64,000 nt of DNA. Source: Cryptomeria japonica. Its lineage: Eukaryota; Streptophyta; Pinopsida; Cupressales; Cupressaceae. The notes beneath the pieces are model-generated. The model saw nothing but the letters and a program-made list of their open reading frames with translations. It was not told the DNA's origin and did not search any database. Positions within the stretch are counted from its first letter, which is position 1. Each line of letters opens with the position of its first letter. Shown here one piece after another: positions 1 through 11,119 of the stretch. The translations under genes and the position numbers were made by a program. Where the stretch lies: the NCBI RefSeq assembly GCF_030272615.1, contig NC_081415.1, forward strand, positions 598,429,335 to 598,493,334, in the 5' to 3' direction.

Positions 1-2
1 CT

Positions 3-1757
3 CTACCTTCTTTCAATAACATAACACCTCCATCACAATCTAACACGTCTAATATGAACTCTTCTACTGAAGCGACCATTAACAATCTTGCACAAACTGT
101 CTCTTCTTTACAGCAACAAATTGCCTCTATGAATCAATCTAAGTTTAGTGTGCCCACATTTGATGTTGCGAGCCCACTTTCTCTTGACATTGTTCGAGCT
201 ATTCCCCCTAAACATGTTGAAATTCCGCATTTGGAGCTTTATAATGGTAAGGGTGATCCTCTAACACATGTTAAGACCTTTCAAACAATATGTACTGATT
301 TTGCTTATGACCAAAGATTGCTTGCAAAACTGTTTACTAGAACATTAAGAGATAAAGCCCTACAATGGTATTGCTCGTTGCCTTCTTATTCTATTTCTTC
401 TTTCAAACAACTTGCAAATGCTTTCATTCAACAATTTCAAAACAATATAAGTCCTAAAGTTACTTTGATTGATTTAATGCATTGTAAACAAGGTGTTAAA
501 GAAAAAGTGACTGATTTCATTGGTAGATATAAGCATTTGTATGCTCAAATTTCTTTTCCAGTGCCTGACAATGATATTCAAAGAATCTTTATTTCTAATT
601 TACAAAAAGATATTAGAGAAAAACTCTTGTTTTCTGAGTTTACTTCTTTCCAACAGTTGTGCGCAACTCTTCATAATTATCAACTGACTGTGAGCCAAAT
701 GGAACAAGCAAATCCTATGGCTCCGAGTGATAAGGGTGATAGTAGTCAACAACCATTTGGGAAGTTTAAACCGAACAAAGAGTCAATTAAATTCAATGAA
801 AACATCATCAACAACAATGTGAATGCAGCATCAGGTGTGCCTCCTATTTCTAAATTTTTCAAGAAAGAAAGAAAGTTTACTCCTTTAAATGAATCATTGC
901 ATAGTATTATGAATAAGTTATTGGAACAAAATGTGCTTACTCTTCCTCCTATAAGGCAAATAGATCCTGCAAAGATTAATTCGCCCTATTTTGATAACAA
1001 ATCTTTTTGTCAATTTCATCGTCATCCTGGGCATGATACTGAAAAAAGTTTTGCTTTAAAGGGTAAAATTCAAGATTTGATTGATAATAATACTATCTCT
1101 GTTTCTGGTGTGAATGATAAAGGCAACACATCTATAGCTCCTCCTAACCAAAATCTTAAGATTTTTACTGATCCATTGCCTTCTCATACCTCTAATGCGA
1201 TTGATACTACTGATTCCTCTGTCTCACCTGATGATCTTGTGTCTATGACTCCGAATGTGATTAACTTTGTAGAGCAGCAGAAAATCCCTAAAGAACCTTC
1301 CATCACCTTTGATTCTAGTGAAACTATCAGGGCTCCTGATGGTCCTTTATATATAGTTGCGAAAGTCAAGAATACACCTTGTCATGGAGTGCTTATTGAT
1401 CCTTCTTGCATGGTTAATGTCATTACTGAAGAGTTTCTTTTTACTTTGCAATTGAATCAAGTAATCTATGACGAAACAAATGTGGTTGTGAAACTATTTG
1501 ATGCATTTTCTTCTCCTGCAATTGGTTCTATTACGTTACCTATTGAGGTCCATAACAAATCCCTTGATGTGGACTTTGCTATTATTCCATCATCCGAACA
1601 ATTTTGTGTGAAGCTAGGCTATCCTTGGCTATCTTCCATGAAAGCTATTGCTTCTCCTATCCACAAGTGTTTGAAATTTCCCCATAATGGTGAAGTTGTT
1701 ACTGTCAATCATAGTCTCTTTAAACCAGCTGAAAGAACTTCTAGTGTTCCTATTTGA
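3..1757 (+). pseudogene. Gag-protease polyprotein of family A (5' end outside window)
   Basis: The frame is open to the window edge, so the ATG at 54 is probably internal. Nucleotides 210-680 encode a typical Ty3/gypsy retrotransposon Gag core (FNGKGDP-like start, then WYCSLP and a helical end), which would form the particle that packages element RNA. Around 1008-1075 there is a C-x2-H-x4-GH-x8-LK motif common in plant gypsy gags, with the final Cys replaced. Nucleotides 1320-1680 look like a retropepsin fold, but the active-site loop reads LIDPSC (near 1392-1409) instead of D-S/T-G, so catalysis is doubtful. The frame stops at 1757, but the sequence continues in the +1 frame with related composition, which suggests an indel or a frameshift site near 1745. 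Gag assignment is firm; a working protease is unlikely. Confidence 0.75.
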
Positions 1758-1758
1758 T

Positions 1759-2718
1759 TACTTTTGGCCTAAACAATTCCAATCTCTTCCTCTGCGAAGT
1801 GATCATCTTTTTAAATCTTATCAAAAGTGGAAAAAAGATATGATCCTTTCTCTAAGTGAACCTAGAACACCCAAACTTGACATTCCTATCATTCTTGAGA
1901 AGGAAGTTCTTCCTTTGAAAGATAAAACTAATGTCTTTCCTCAAGAAGATTCCCAACCCATTCCTATGGATGTGACTATGCCTATATCTAATAAACTTCC
2001 TAAAAGTAGACCTATACCTCCTCGTCATGATGGACTTGGTCTCCTTCCTAAACCAAATATTCCTCCCTTATATGGAGCAGTTCCTCCTCCTTCCTCTTAT
2101 GGAGAGAAGAGATCTTTCTCTTCTCCTATTATTCAACCTAAGAGACCACAACCTAAACACCCAAGTGATAAGGATGAGAACATTCCTCCTCCTCAATCTT
2201 CTCAACTTCCTACTAAGACTAGACGAAATCGTTCTGCACGTGAACGTCGACGAAAGCGTCGTCTTAGAGCTTAGGAAGCTGCTTCTCAAACTTTGCAAAC
2301 CCCAAAAACACCTTCAGCTACTATTATTCCATTTTCTCCTCAGCCGATGATTGAGCCGAAATCTCCTAAACATAAGATACATGATGGGCTTGATCCTGTG
2401 CGAGTTAAAGATCCTATTTTTATAAATCTTGATGATGATATAGATGAAAATGTTATTCATGATGAAAATGTTACTCCTGTACATTCTGATAGTGAATATG
2501 AATATGTTGATGTTGATAACCATTTATCTAATGCATTTTCTAAAGCACTTATCCTAGCTCCTAGACAAGAACAACGTGGCTCGGAACATGAACATAGCCC
2601 TTGTTTGGATCTTGTGATAGCTCCATCTGCTGTGTTGGATGTTCCTCCTCTAGCGTGTTTCCTACCTTCCCGAAATATTGATCAGCAAGATTGGGGGGTA
2701 GATGACGTGCTAGACTAG
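1759..2718 (+). pseudogene. Proline-rich/basic C-terminal tail of the family A polyprotein
   Basis: This frame takes over where gag-protease ends (DYFWPKQF... directly follows the stop in the next frame). It is rich in Pro, Lys and Ser, reaches a very basic patch (RRNRSARERRRKRRLR, near 2220-2268), has one in-frame TAG at 2272-2274, then continues in the same frame as an acidic segment to 2718. No RT, RNase H or integrase motif is visible. The basic patch could bind nucleic acid or act as a nuclear-entry signal; that is inference. The stop after the patch may be a mutation or mark a real end with an unrelated continuation. Confidence 0.5.
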
Positions 2719-3457
2719 TTTCATTAGCATAGCAGATTCTCTCCTCCTCTCTTTTGTTACTTCTTCTATGTGTTACTCTCATTCTTCTATTTGTTGTCCT
2801 TAGTGTTGTCTACTTGAGGATGATGCAAAGCATTGAGATCTCTTTTGGTGTCTCTCATGTTGACTCAAAAGACACATGTGTTCCCTTCTTCTAGGTGACC
2901 TTCCTTGATTGGGGAATGAGGAACAATTATGCATACATACATATGATATACATGAATTATCATACAGCATACTGACCCCGAGGAAAGCAAAGTCACCTTG
3001 TGCTTTGTGTTTTGTGTCTATTATCCTTGGGCTTATCTCACACTTGGGGGCTAAATCCTTGTGATAACGTGCTCCTTTCTCATTCTTATATGTATCACTA
3101 CCTTAAAGCAATCACCCCCGGTGAGGTGTGTGCAATCGCTTTAACGTAGGGGGGCATACATCCGTTCATATCTTTTCAAGATACTTGAAAATTTCTTGAC
3201 AAATTTAGCTTTGCCTTGAAAATTTTTGATATCTTTCTTACATGACTCATAGTGAGGGAACCTTACTACTGATAGTCATGGTTCTCCCTTGTGATCTTCC
3301 CTTTTACTTTGTCAATCGAAGTCGTAAGATCCTTAGTCCACTGGGGGCTTGGTGTATCTTGCCTTCTTGACGTGGTGAAAGTCTTTCAATGTTGTTTCCT
3401 TGTACTTTACCGGAAGTATTGGCGTACGCTTATACTCCCGCTAAAGTGGGGGCTAGA
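2719..3457 (+). other. Untranslated 3' region of element A, with polypurine tract
   Basis: No coding frame is supported. The last bases before the LTR, AAAGTGGGGGCTAGA (3443-3457), are a purine-rich tract of the kind that primes plus-strand DNA synthesis. The LTR starts directly after it with TGTAGCG. Confidence 0.6.
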
Positions 3458-3627
3458 TGTAGCGTCCTAAAATTGTGACACTTGCAATTTTGACTGCATT
3501 TGGGTCTTCACGATGGCGATGCAACATGGAACCTGAATGGAGACCCCGAAACTTGTTCATGACATCAAAAACTGCATTTTTCAGCACCCTGGCCTGATCC
3601 TCCTTGCACCCTGCTATCCCTGGAGGT

Positions 3628-3700
3628 GGGACCATGGTGCCCAGTGCCCTGGTCCTTCAAGACCAGGGCGCCCAGCACCCTGGTCCCTGGCCCTATTTTT
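3628..3700 (+). repeat. GC-rich, partly palindromic repeat block in LTR A
   Basis: About two units built on GGACCA..GGGCGCC..TGGTCC lie about 110 bases upstream of the TATA box, in an otherwise AT-rich LTR. Copy B has three clear 31-bp units at the same place (37880-37972). The position suggests a U3 enhancer-type block; no factor is identified. Confidence 0.55.
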
Positions 3701-3809
3701 GGGCCCGGACTCTTTTGGGTCTCGGGTCTTTATGTTTGCAAATTGGAAAATAACATTTCCTGGTCGGCCTAAGGTTGGGAAAATCAGTCTTTTAACCCTA
3801 ATTGGCAAG

Positions 3810-3817
3810 TATATAAA
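3810..3817 (+). promoter_or_regulatory. TATA box of LTR A
   Basis: TATATAAA in the context GGCAAGTATATAAACTAC is kept at the same place in the minus-strand copy B (37749-37756). The likely start of the element RNA is 25-35 bases downstream. Confidence 0.55.
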
Positions 3818-4679
3818 CTACATTTCCTCTCTCAAAAAGGGAGGAGGGACATATGTGAGCAAGGCGCGAAAGCGATATTCAAGCATTCAAGCATTCAAGC
3901 ATTCCTTCAAGCAATTGAGCATTCTAAGTCTCCATTCAAGGCTAGGTGTTGCATTCAAGACAAGGATTCAACCATTGAAGAGGAGATCACTTACAACACA
4001 TTACATACTACATACATTACACCTTCGCATGTAAGAATACAAACATTCTTACAACAAGGTATCAGTACTTGTTTACATTACAAACATTTACATTTACAGC
4101 ATTCTCATTTCTTGGTTAATTCCAAAACCGGGGTTTGACCTAAAGGCAAACCCCTCATCCCTAACCCCCCAATCATCCTCTCTTTTCTGTGTGTAGGTTG
4201 CAGGTACGTGGTTGTAATTGAAGATCTGGAATCCTTGTGCAGAGACGAACAAATCCACCTTCGTTTCGCGGATTTTTCGGAGGACCGTGTGCACGTCGGG
4301 CACCATCGTCCCGTCAACTTTCGCTCAAATTTGCAGAACAGCACCATCTCGACATTTTTCTGCTAATTCCAGGTCCGTAGCTTCATCCCATATCCCTATC
4401 TCTGTTTATAAGCGAATCTTTCCTACTTTACATGCATTCCTAGTTCAATCTTTCTATCTACATTTCTTTACAAAAGAGGGTATCCTTGATGTCTTAACCC
4501 TTGAAACTCATATAGAATCCAATCTTGCATTGCGTGGGATTGGATCTTGTGGGTTTCAACCCCTCTTTTGAATGTAAAGTCTCCCCTAAGTGAAAACCAT
4601 CAACCCTAGTGACTCTCCCTTCTCTCTCCTTGGAGTTGGGGAGGGGAGAACGACTAGGGTTCGATTTTTCCGCTTTACA

Positions 4680-5158
4680 GAAGCATAAATAAAATATAAG
4701 GTAGACCTAATGTGCGAATTGTAGGTCAAGGGTATATTTAAAGAACAGAGCAAGAACCGGTACTGAATCTAGCATTGAAGATGCTATTGTAAAGTAGTAC
4801 AGAATATTGGATTTGTGTAAATCCTCATTGTAAGTCAGTGTGACTTCTTATTGAGCAGTGAGCTCTAGGCAGTTGGCCTTCCTGCATGTGCAGGCCCCTA
4901 TTGTAAGTAATATGCTCTTATTGGCCAGTAAGTGAATATTGTGGGTCACAAATTCCACCGAGGTTTTTCCTACACCGAGTCATTAAACATCTTGTGTTAT
5001 GGTGTTCTTTTCATGTGGATGTTTTTGATTTTGTTATTTGCGTTAATTCTTGCATACCAGTATACTGTTACTTTATGTTCTACATATTCAGTTTTAAGAA
5101 AATTTCATTACCGGTCAGATAGTTATTCGAGGAATAATCTAATTAATTTCTAACTGGT
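4680..5158 (+). repeat. Right-hand part of a Copia-type LTR, cut by element A
   Basis: It shares with LTRs of C, C1 and the solo LTR at 56442 the segments accggtactga, the hairpin set (4832-4846, 4853-4865, 4881-4894), GTGAATATTGTGGGTCACAAA, and the 'cattaaacatcttgtgttatgg' block. The end (CACCCCCC..CTAACA) is missing, so it is truncated on both sides. A short open frame inside is not a gene. Confidence 0.65.
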
Positions 5159-5763
5159 ATGCTTTTAACCTGAAAGCATGTAAGGCTGCCTACATCATTC
5201 TTTTGATGAGACGATAATGATTTACACATATTTCAGAGAAAAATAAGCTTTCTAAATGCTTCAACATGAGAAATAGAAGTGACTGAAACAAAGTTTAGAA
5301 CACTAGTTTTACGGTTCATAAAAAAAAATAGATAAGAGAGACAAAACCTCTTTTCAAACATGCATCCTTTAAAAAATCACAGGAAGGAATCTCAGAAAAG
5401 AAATAACATTCTGCATTGAAAAGGTGATCACTGTCATTTGGTTTGATCAACATATACAATCAATACAAGTATCAAACCCTTTTCAATTCCAAATCTTTAA
5501 AGACTGATGAATTCCTTCAGCAAAACATAACTTTTCAAACCAAAAAGAAACTAAGTCAAAACTCACAAAATTCTAACCAAAATATAACCCTTATCCCGTC
5601 CATCTTAGTCTAATTTATAGTTTTTAGAACAAAGGAGGTCTCCCTGAAAACTCGACCTCCTCTAAATCAATTATGAAACTAACAGAGTATAATTGGGACA
5701 GATGTCCTTAAGTCTTTTGCATAAACATGAAAAACACATAAAAATAGGGCCTTGATCAACGTG
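5159..5763. other. No gene recognised; probable 3' side of element M
   Basis: AT-rich sequence without a convincing frame, LTR end or primer site. It lies downstream of the minus-strand ORF and may be its 3' untranslated region. Confidence 0.3.
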
Positions 5764-8700
5764 TTATGCTGCTTTCCCATCATCATCTTCTTCTCCACTT
5801 TCCTGGGCGTCATGGGTAGTTGCGAGTTCTTGGATTATTGATTTTTTTAGGATCTTCATTGCATTGAGTTTTGCCTTCGCCGCTTCCTTGTTCCATCTGT
5901 GTTTTACCATCTTTTTGGCATGTTTTGGTAACTGATCGTTACCAATAAACATCATGGACTCGATCCGAGCAACCCGTGTTATATCCTTAGGAGTGAAATT
6001 GCCCTTGGCTTTGATTTTTCTCCATGTATATCTTTAAAACTTTTATCGCATCCTGCATGTTCAGCCTGCAAATCCCCAACTGCCAATCGTGGTTAGGATT
6101 AACCACTTTGTTGTCATTAACTAAACTGCAGTGGAGGTCTTGGAGTTCATACATAGAAGTCTTAGCATCAGAGGTCACAGATTTGAAGGTGAGCACCTGC
6201 CACATTATGGTCTTCTTCAGCACAAAGATTTGACATTCATCTGTTACCAGCTTGATTGAATGTTCTGTCAAAAACTTGGTAGCTCTGTATTCTTCTATTT
6301 TAGTGAACATAGGCAAGACATTCTCCCATTTGTGTTCCTCTTTCTCCCATGGAAAAACCTGGTTTGGAATCTCCGCAATGAGGCTCTGCATCTCATCACA
6401 TAAATTTTGAGAGTTTGTGATATACTTTTCTCCGTCTTTAATTACTCCTTCAATCCATCTTTCAACAGCCTCTGCAATGCTTTTAGCTCATTGAACCTAA
6501 CTCATTAGCTTTTCATTCTCTAGATAAGTAGGATCAAAGCTCTCTATAACATGGGATATAGGAAGTGTTCTAAAGCAATTGATGCTGTCAATGAATTGAG
6601 CAAGGATGCTTATATGCCGCTTTAGCTTTCTCTTTTCCCGCCCATCTTTCTACGACCTGGTGAGAATTTTCTTTGCGGATACCTGGAAGAAATGGTTATC
6701 TGAATCTCTACTCATGTTTCCCAGCTCCACCTTAGTGACCTCAAAATCTTCTGCATTGACTTCCTTGTCCTCTTCCTTGGCCTTGTATGAGGCAATCTCG
6801 GCAACCCACTTTCCGGTCCCTTCATCACTATCCAATCGAGTAGTTGTTTTGAACCTTTTTGGCTTGGGGCCCTTCTCTATGTAGTTAATGACCATATCTT
6901 GAATTGGAATAGTCACGGGAATGGAACTCCATTTTTTGTTCACCGAAGTGGTCAACCACTTAGGGGTTGTGCTGGAACTAGTTGCTCCTTTGATTGTTTT
7001 GGAGGTTGGTGTCATAGCTATGGGAACCGCATGGGAATCTAGGGCATTAGAAATGTCACTGTCTAGATCTTCAACCTCAAATATCCGAGCTTCAAGAATC
7101 TTATCCTTCACCTCTGTATCCTTAGCTTGATCCATCCTTCTCTAAGCAGCACTTCGTGACCCAGTATGTCGAGGAGTGGAGAAATCCAAAGCTGGATTAG
7201 ACTTGTGCCTAACCTGAGGTAGCTTTTTATCTTTACCTGGATGAATAGGCATAGAAGCATTATTAGAAAAATGCTTTGGTGAATGCAGAGTAACCTCACT
7301 ATTTCTCGCAGACTTAGACTTGGCACCTAATTTCATTGCTTTCTTCCTTTCAATCCATTATGTGGTTCTCTCCAAAACCCTTTTTGTTTTTAGCTGTATA
7401 TTGTGCTCTTCTTCCTCATCCCAATTGATAAAGGACACTTCGGTTTCAGTTTGAGCTAAGTATCCAGGTTCAAACAATTCTAGATAATCTTCTTCAAGCC
7501 CGTCTATGTCAAGATTTACCTGCAATAAAATGACTTGCTCCAACACCATCCTCATGTTTCTCCTTTTGAACACCTCGAGTTCATCACTGCAATCCTCCCA
7601 AAAGTCCTCTAATTGTGGAATTGGGAGATATGGCATTAGACCAAGACTTTGGGAGAAACCCTTATTATCAAAACCTTTCCCTTCATGGTATAGGGTAAAA
7701 TTAAAGTTCTTCAGGTCTGCTCCAATACTCAAAGTGTCCGACATTGAACTATAGTATAACATACCTAACTAAATGGTAAAATGACCCTCCCATTTGTCCC
7801 TGGGTTGAGCCTTTTTAATCACAGTAGTCAACTGCCTACATATCTCTACTAAAACAAAACAATGTGAACAAAAATGAGGAAGCTTGAAGGGCTCTTCCTC
7901 AAAACTGCCTATCCTTATATAGAAGAAGCGAGGAAACTAGATAAAGAAGCTACCAAACCTCTTCACCAATGCCTATGCATCCTCAGAAATTATTTTGGTT
8001 TTCATATTCTTCAATTCATAGCACAAATCTCCCAGAAAGGCATTGTGTACCCTCCCAAAGTCTTGCAAGGCATTATCCTTTTACAACATAGGGTAAAAAT
8101 CATATATGGGGACCTCCTCCTTAGTGGGTTGTCTAGGTATTCCAACTATCTCTTTAACACACTCCAAACAGTATATAAGATACAAAGACATGAAGAAAAT
8201 TTGCTTAAACTGTTTGGCCATACTCAGCTGCTCCCTCATTGAATTGGCAATTAGCTCTGCCCAATCAAGGTATTGCTTCCCTTCTAATACTAGCTGCACA
8301 TAGCAATAAATCCATTCGTCAAAACTGTAGGCTTCCACAGAGCCTCTGACTTGATGCAACAGTAACATGACATCGTGAATGTGAGGTAGCATATGATTCT
8401 TATTGGGATTCATGGGCAATCTAGAACCACCCCTTTGAGGAACCTTCAACCAATATTGTGCTACGTTATTTCGGTGCTCAGTTCTATCTGCGTTGAACTC
8501 CGTGATTGACTGGGCCAGAGAAAATTTTGAGAACTGGTAGTCAGGTAGCTTGAAAACAGAGGAAATTACTTCACGATTAATGGCAAGGAGGGTTTCACCA
8601 TTGTCTCTCTTGATGGCTTCGAAGGCTGGATCATACCTAGCAATACATTCCCTAACCAATTCTGGGCAATGGATAGCTGGGGGAAAGGCCATCGCCTCTA

Positions 8701-8866
8701 TGAGACCACTACTCAAAACTTCCACACCAATGGAACCATCAATTCCCTTGAACACCCTTTCTTTTAAAACTTCAAGATTTTCCCCTTTAAGGTCGGTATT
8801 CCTGACTATGGGCTCTATACATGCAAGACTAAAAATATTCCCGAACAGGTGCAACGTGGACTTCAT
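5764..8866 (-). pseudogene. Broken ~1000-codon ORF of element M, ORF-X-like, function unknown
   Basis: Open segments run in series on the minus strand: 8866-8081, 7762-7358, 7336-7142, 7135-6650, 6391-5987 and 5955-5764, separated by single stops or shifts, as in one decayed gene. The first 260 residues are globular and helical (CPELVRECIARYDPAFEAI..., later a hydrophobic FFMSLYLIYCLECV). The middle is charged and rich in Ser, Thr and Pro (TPTSKTIKGATSSSTTP). The end is basic and helical, with many Lys and Glu. No polymerase, nuclease, protease or zinc-knuckle motif is visible. Size, order of parts and a helix-plus-hydrophobic block in the N-terminal third resemble the ORF-X of elements C and C1. 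The N-terminal part also recalls plant transposon proteins of the Transposase_32 / plant-mobile-domain type, but that link is a guess. No LTR can be assigned to it. Confidence 0.5.
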
Positions 8867-9837
8867 AATTCATAAATGATAAGCCTTATTTTCTTTCAAC
8901 AAACCTTACTATGAGAGAAGAAATGTAGGTAAAAATCACTGGAGAGGACAAGAAATGGACTCACCTTCATAGTTGAGAGCAACCAGATGACTACTAGCAA
9001 ACAAACCTTCTATCCAAGAAAAATAACACTGTAGCGACAAGGAAAAAATTTTCAGAGAATAAATCCTCTCATACATTATAACAAGAGCAATAATACGGAC
9101 TTATTAAGTGCAATAATTCCAATCGTTAGTTTAAGTGTATTGAAGTTGTGGATCGGACATCACATGCATGTATTGAATGCATGGCGGCATTTTTTAAGTA
9201 ACCGCCAATTCCCGAAATGATTACTTGCTTCAAAACTCCAACAATTGACATCACCCAAGATATGGTTCGCCTTCCTCATACTTGGCAATAAATGCACCAT
9301 CAAATATTTTAACTCATGGGACCCACCAAATTTGAACACACATGAACATTCTGAACAGACTTCATTGGGGTTCAAGTAGTTCAAGGCGTACACCACACCC
9401 AGGAGAAATCTTTTCTGAAAGGATTAACTATGTCATGTGCTGTTAACCATTTGAACTGTGTTGAACATATTGAACACGTCTGAACCTTTTGAACTAGGTT
9501 CAAAGAGTTCAACACCTGAAGAGAGATGACATATCACATCACCGAACGAGACCAATAAGGAACCACTGCAAAACACTTTAAGAGATTGTTAGTATGAAAA
9601 ACCCCCAAGACACCTAAGAACCAGTGGAACCTAAATAAACCTAAGGACCCTGGTTCAAAATGGCTCAATGTGTGCATGAAGTTCGACCAATTACTAAAAC
9701 TCAACATTTTTTATTTAAAGATAATTTACAAATAGACTAAGGGCTTGAATCGAGGCATTGCAAGAAAGACAAGGACTCTGAATGAAAATTTATAGGGTGA
9801 TTTACTCCTGTCATGAAGGATAAATGACATAGTAACA
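8867..9837 (-). other. Presumed leader upstream of the element M ORF; no gene
   Basis: No frame is supported. On the minus strand this is immediately upstream of the broken ORF. It ends where the truncated LTR of C1 begins. It contains a cluster of GTTCAA/TTGAAC hexamers (separate entry). Confidence 0.35.
9331..9521. repeat. Cluster of TTGAAC/GTTCAA motifs
   Basis: About a dozen TGAAC or GTTCAA words occur in 190 bases (for example at 9465, 9475, 9498 and 9510), some as back-to-back inverted pairs such as TTGAAC..GTTCAA. Spacing is 8-15 bases. It sits in the presumed leader of element M. Confidence 0.5.
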
Positions 9838-9960
9838 ATCGGTACACTATTTTGGAATGCAAAGTTCTTGATAAGGTTAAATATTCTACTAACCGGTTAG
9901 ATATTGATTCCCCTCCGCCCCCCCCTCTCGGTATCTTTGGGACTATCATTAATCCTAACA
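9838..9960 (+). repeat. 3'-terminal fragment of the 5' LTR of C1
   Basis: It starts at GGTACACTATTTTGG and ends with the family signature: C-rich run, TCTCGGTATCTTTGGGACT and AATCCTAACA. The same end is at 18042, 30454 (minus) and 38587 (minus). The first several hundred bases of the LTR are lost. Confidence 0.75.
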
Positions 9961-10815
9961 AATATGACTATGAGTTTATGTAAAGACATTGAAGATAGGA
10001 AGAAGAATGAAGAAGATTTGACTAGGAGACTCAATGATGCTAGAAATGAAAATCTAAGACCTAGTCATGAAAATGATATGTTGAAGATAGATCTGATTCA
10101 CATGCAACATGATAAAACTTGGCTTATGAGACAAAATGATATTCTGGAAAATGAGTTGGCTACTACAAATCAACACAAAGAGAAATTCAAGAAAATTTTA
10201 GAGGAGCTTGATGACATGCTGAAAAGTCAGAAACCTAATGGAGATACAAATGGACTTGGATTTGAGATTGGAGAAAGTTTCGGCACTGCAAACAATCTAG
10301 ATCTGAACAAACCGGTAAGGAAACCTAATGCTTATAAGTTTAATGGAAAATGTTTCAATTGCAACAAATATGGTCATAGAGAAAATCAGTGTAGATTTAA
10401 AAATAATCAGAATATTAATGCGCCCACCGGTCAATGTTCCAAATGCAACAAAATTGGTCATAATTCACAAAATTGGAGAATGAATGTGAAATGCTATGTT
10501 TGTGGAAGATATGGACACCTATCTAATCAATGCAGAACACAAACCGACGTAGGATATGGAAAGGCTACTCAGAGGAATAATGTGACTTGTTATGCTTGTA
10601 ACAAGATTGGACATATTGCCAAATTTTGTAGAAGAAAGACTTCATCAGCGAACAATAAAGGATCTAGTTTGAAAGGAAAAGAAAAGGTAGATGAGGTAAA
10701 GCAAGACTTTTTAGAACTTTGGATTAGGAAGAGAGATCAGAATGTTGATAAAACTATCTCTATATTGGTAGAACAGAGTAATCCTCCACCGGCAAGAGAT
10801 TCTTCATCTAGCTAA
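9961..10815 (+). pseudogene. Gag with coiled coil and four zinc knuckles, 5'-truncated (C1)
   Basis: The frame enters directly from the LTR remnant, so the natural start is lost. In sister C the matching part begins about 95 codons earlier. Residues after the junction form a long charged coiled coil (KDIEDRKKNEEDLTRRLND...), as in the assembly region of Copia-type Gag. Four knuckles follow between about 10350 and 10640: CFNCNKYGHRENQC, CSKCNKIGHNSQNW, CYVCGRYGHLSNQC and CYACNKIGHIAKFC. The second has lost its last Cys (Trp instead). Such knuckles bind the packaged RNA. The frame ends at TAG/TAA near 10815 without a protease; in this family gag is followed by a gap and then ORF-X. Confidence 0.8.
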
Positions 10816-11119
10816 GAAGTAACCCTTTGGGGGTATTGCAATAAGTTGAAAATCATGCAGATTACCCTCGGTCAATGGTGAGAAGATATATTTCTTCTTT
10901 ACCAGTAGATGTGTTAAGTTTTCACTTAACCGGTGAGCATTTAATGCAGTTGGTAAGAGAAATGTCATTATAAATCAACTAATTTCCCTCTTTTTGAACT
11001 CACCAAGCATTCAAATTAGCAGAGAGCGCAAAAACAAAGCGAAGGCATTCAAGGCAAATATGCGGGGTGATTTCTTTCAAGCATTCAAAATACTTTAAGG
11101 CAACTAAAGGTATTTTTCA

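Larger units (their letters stand above)
1..4679 (+). mobile_element. Family A: gag-protease-only Ty3/gypsy-type LTR element, 5' part outside window
   Basis: A gag-protease reading frame (3-1757), a proline-rich tail (to 2718), about 740 bases of untranslated sequence, a purine-rich tract and a 1222-bp LTR follow in the order expected for the 3' half of an LTR element. No reverse transcriptase, RNase H or integrase lies between gag and the LTR, so the element looks non-autonomous (gag-only type). Its 5' LTR lies before the window. A second copy, in minus orientation and truncated at its 3' side, is at about 35056-38140, and the two LTRs align end to end. Element A is inserted in an older Copia-type LTR whose right half follows at 4680. 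Confidence 0.8.
3458..4679 (+). repeat. 3' LTR of element A (1222 bp)
   Basis: It starts TGTAGCGTCC and ends CGCTTTACA (TG..CA). The same sequence lies in minus orientation at 36879-38140 as the 5' LTR of element B, which fixes both ends. It holds a GC-rich repeat block, a TATA box at 3810 and a segment near 4265-4330 that is also repeated in the leader of copy B. The target duplication cannot be tested because the 5' LTR is outside the window. Confidence 0.85.

Noticed and set aside
3537-4034. 165-codon open frame on the plus strand
   Set aside because: Lies wholly inside LTR A over the GC-rich repeats; matches no protein pattern and is not kept as such in copy B.
4932-5153. 73-codon frame with hydrophobic residues, like a membrane peptide
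   Set aside because: It is Copia-type LTR sequence; related LTRs give a similar hydrophobic frame by composition.
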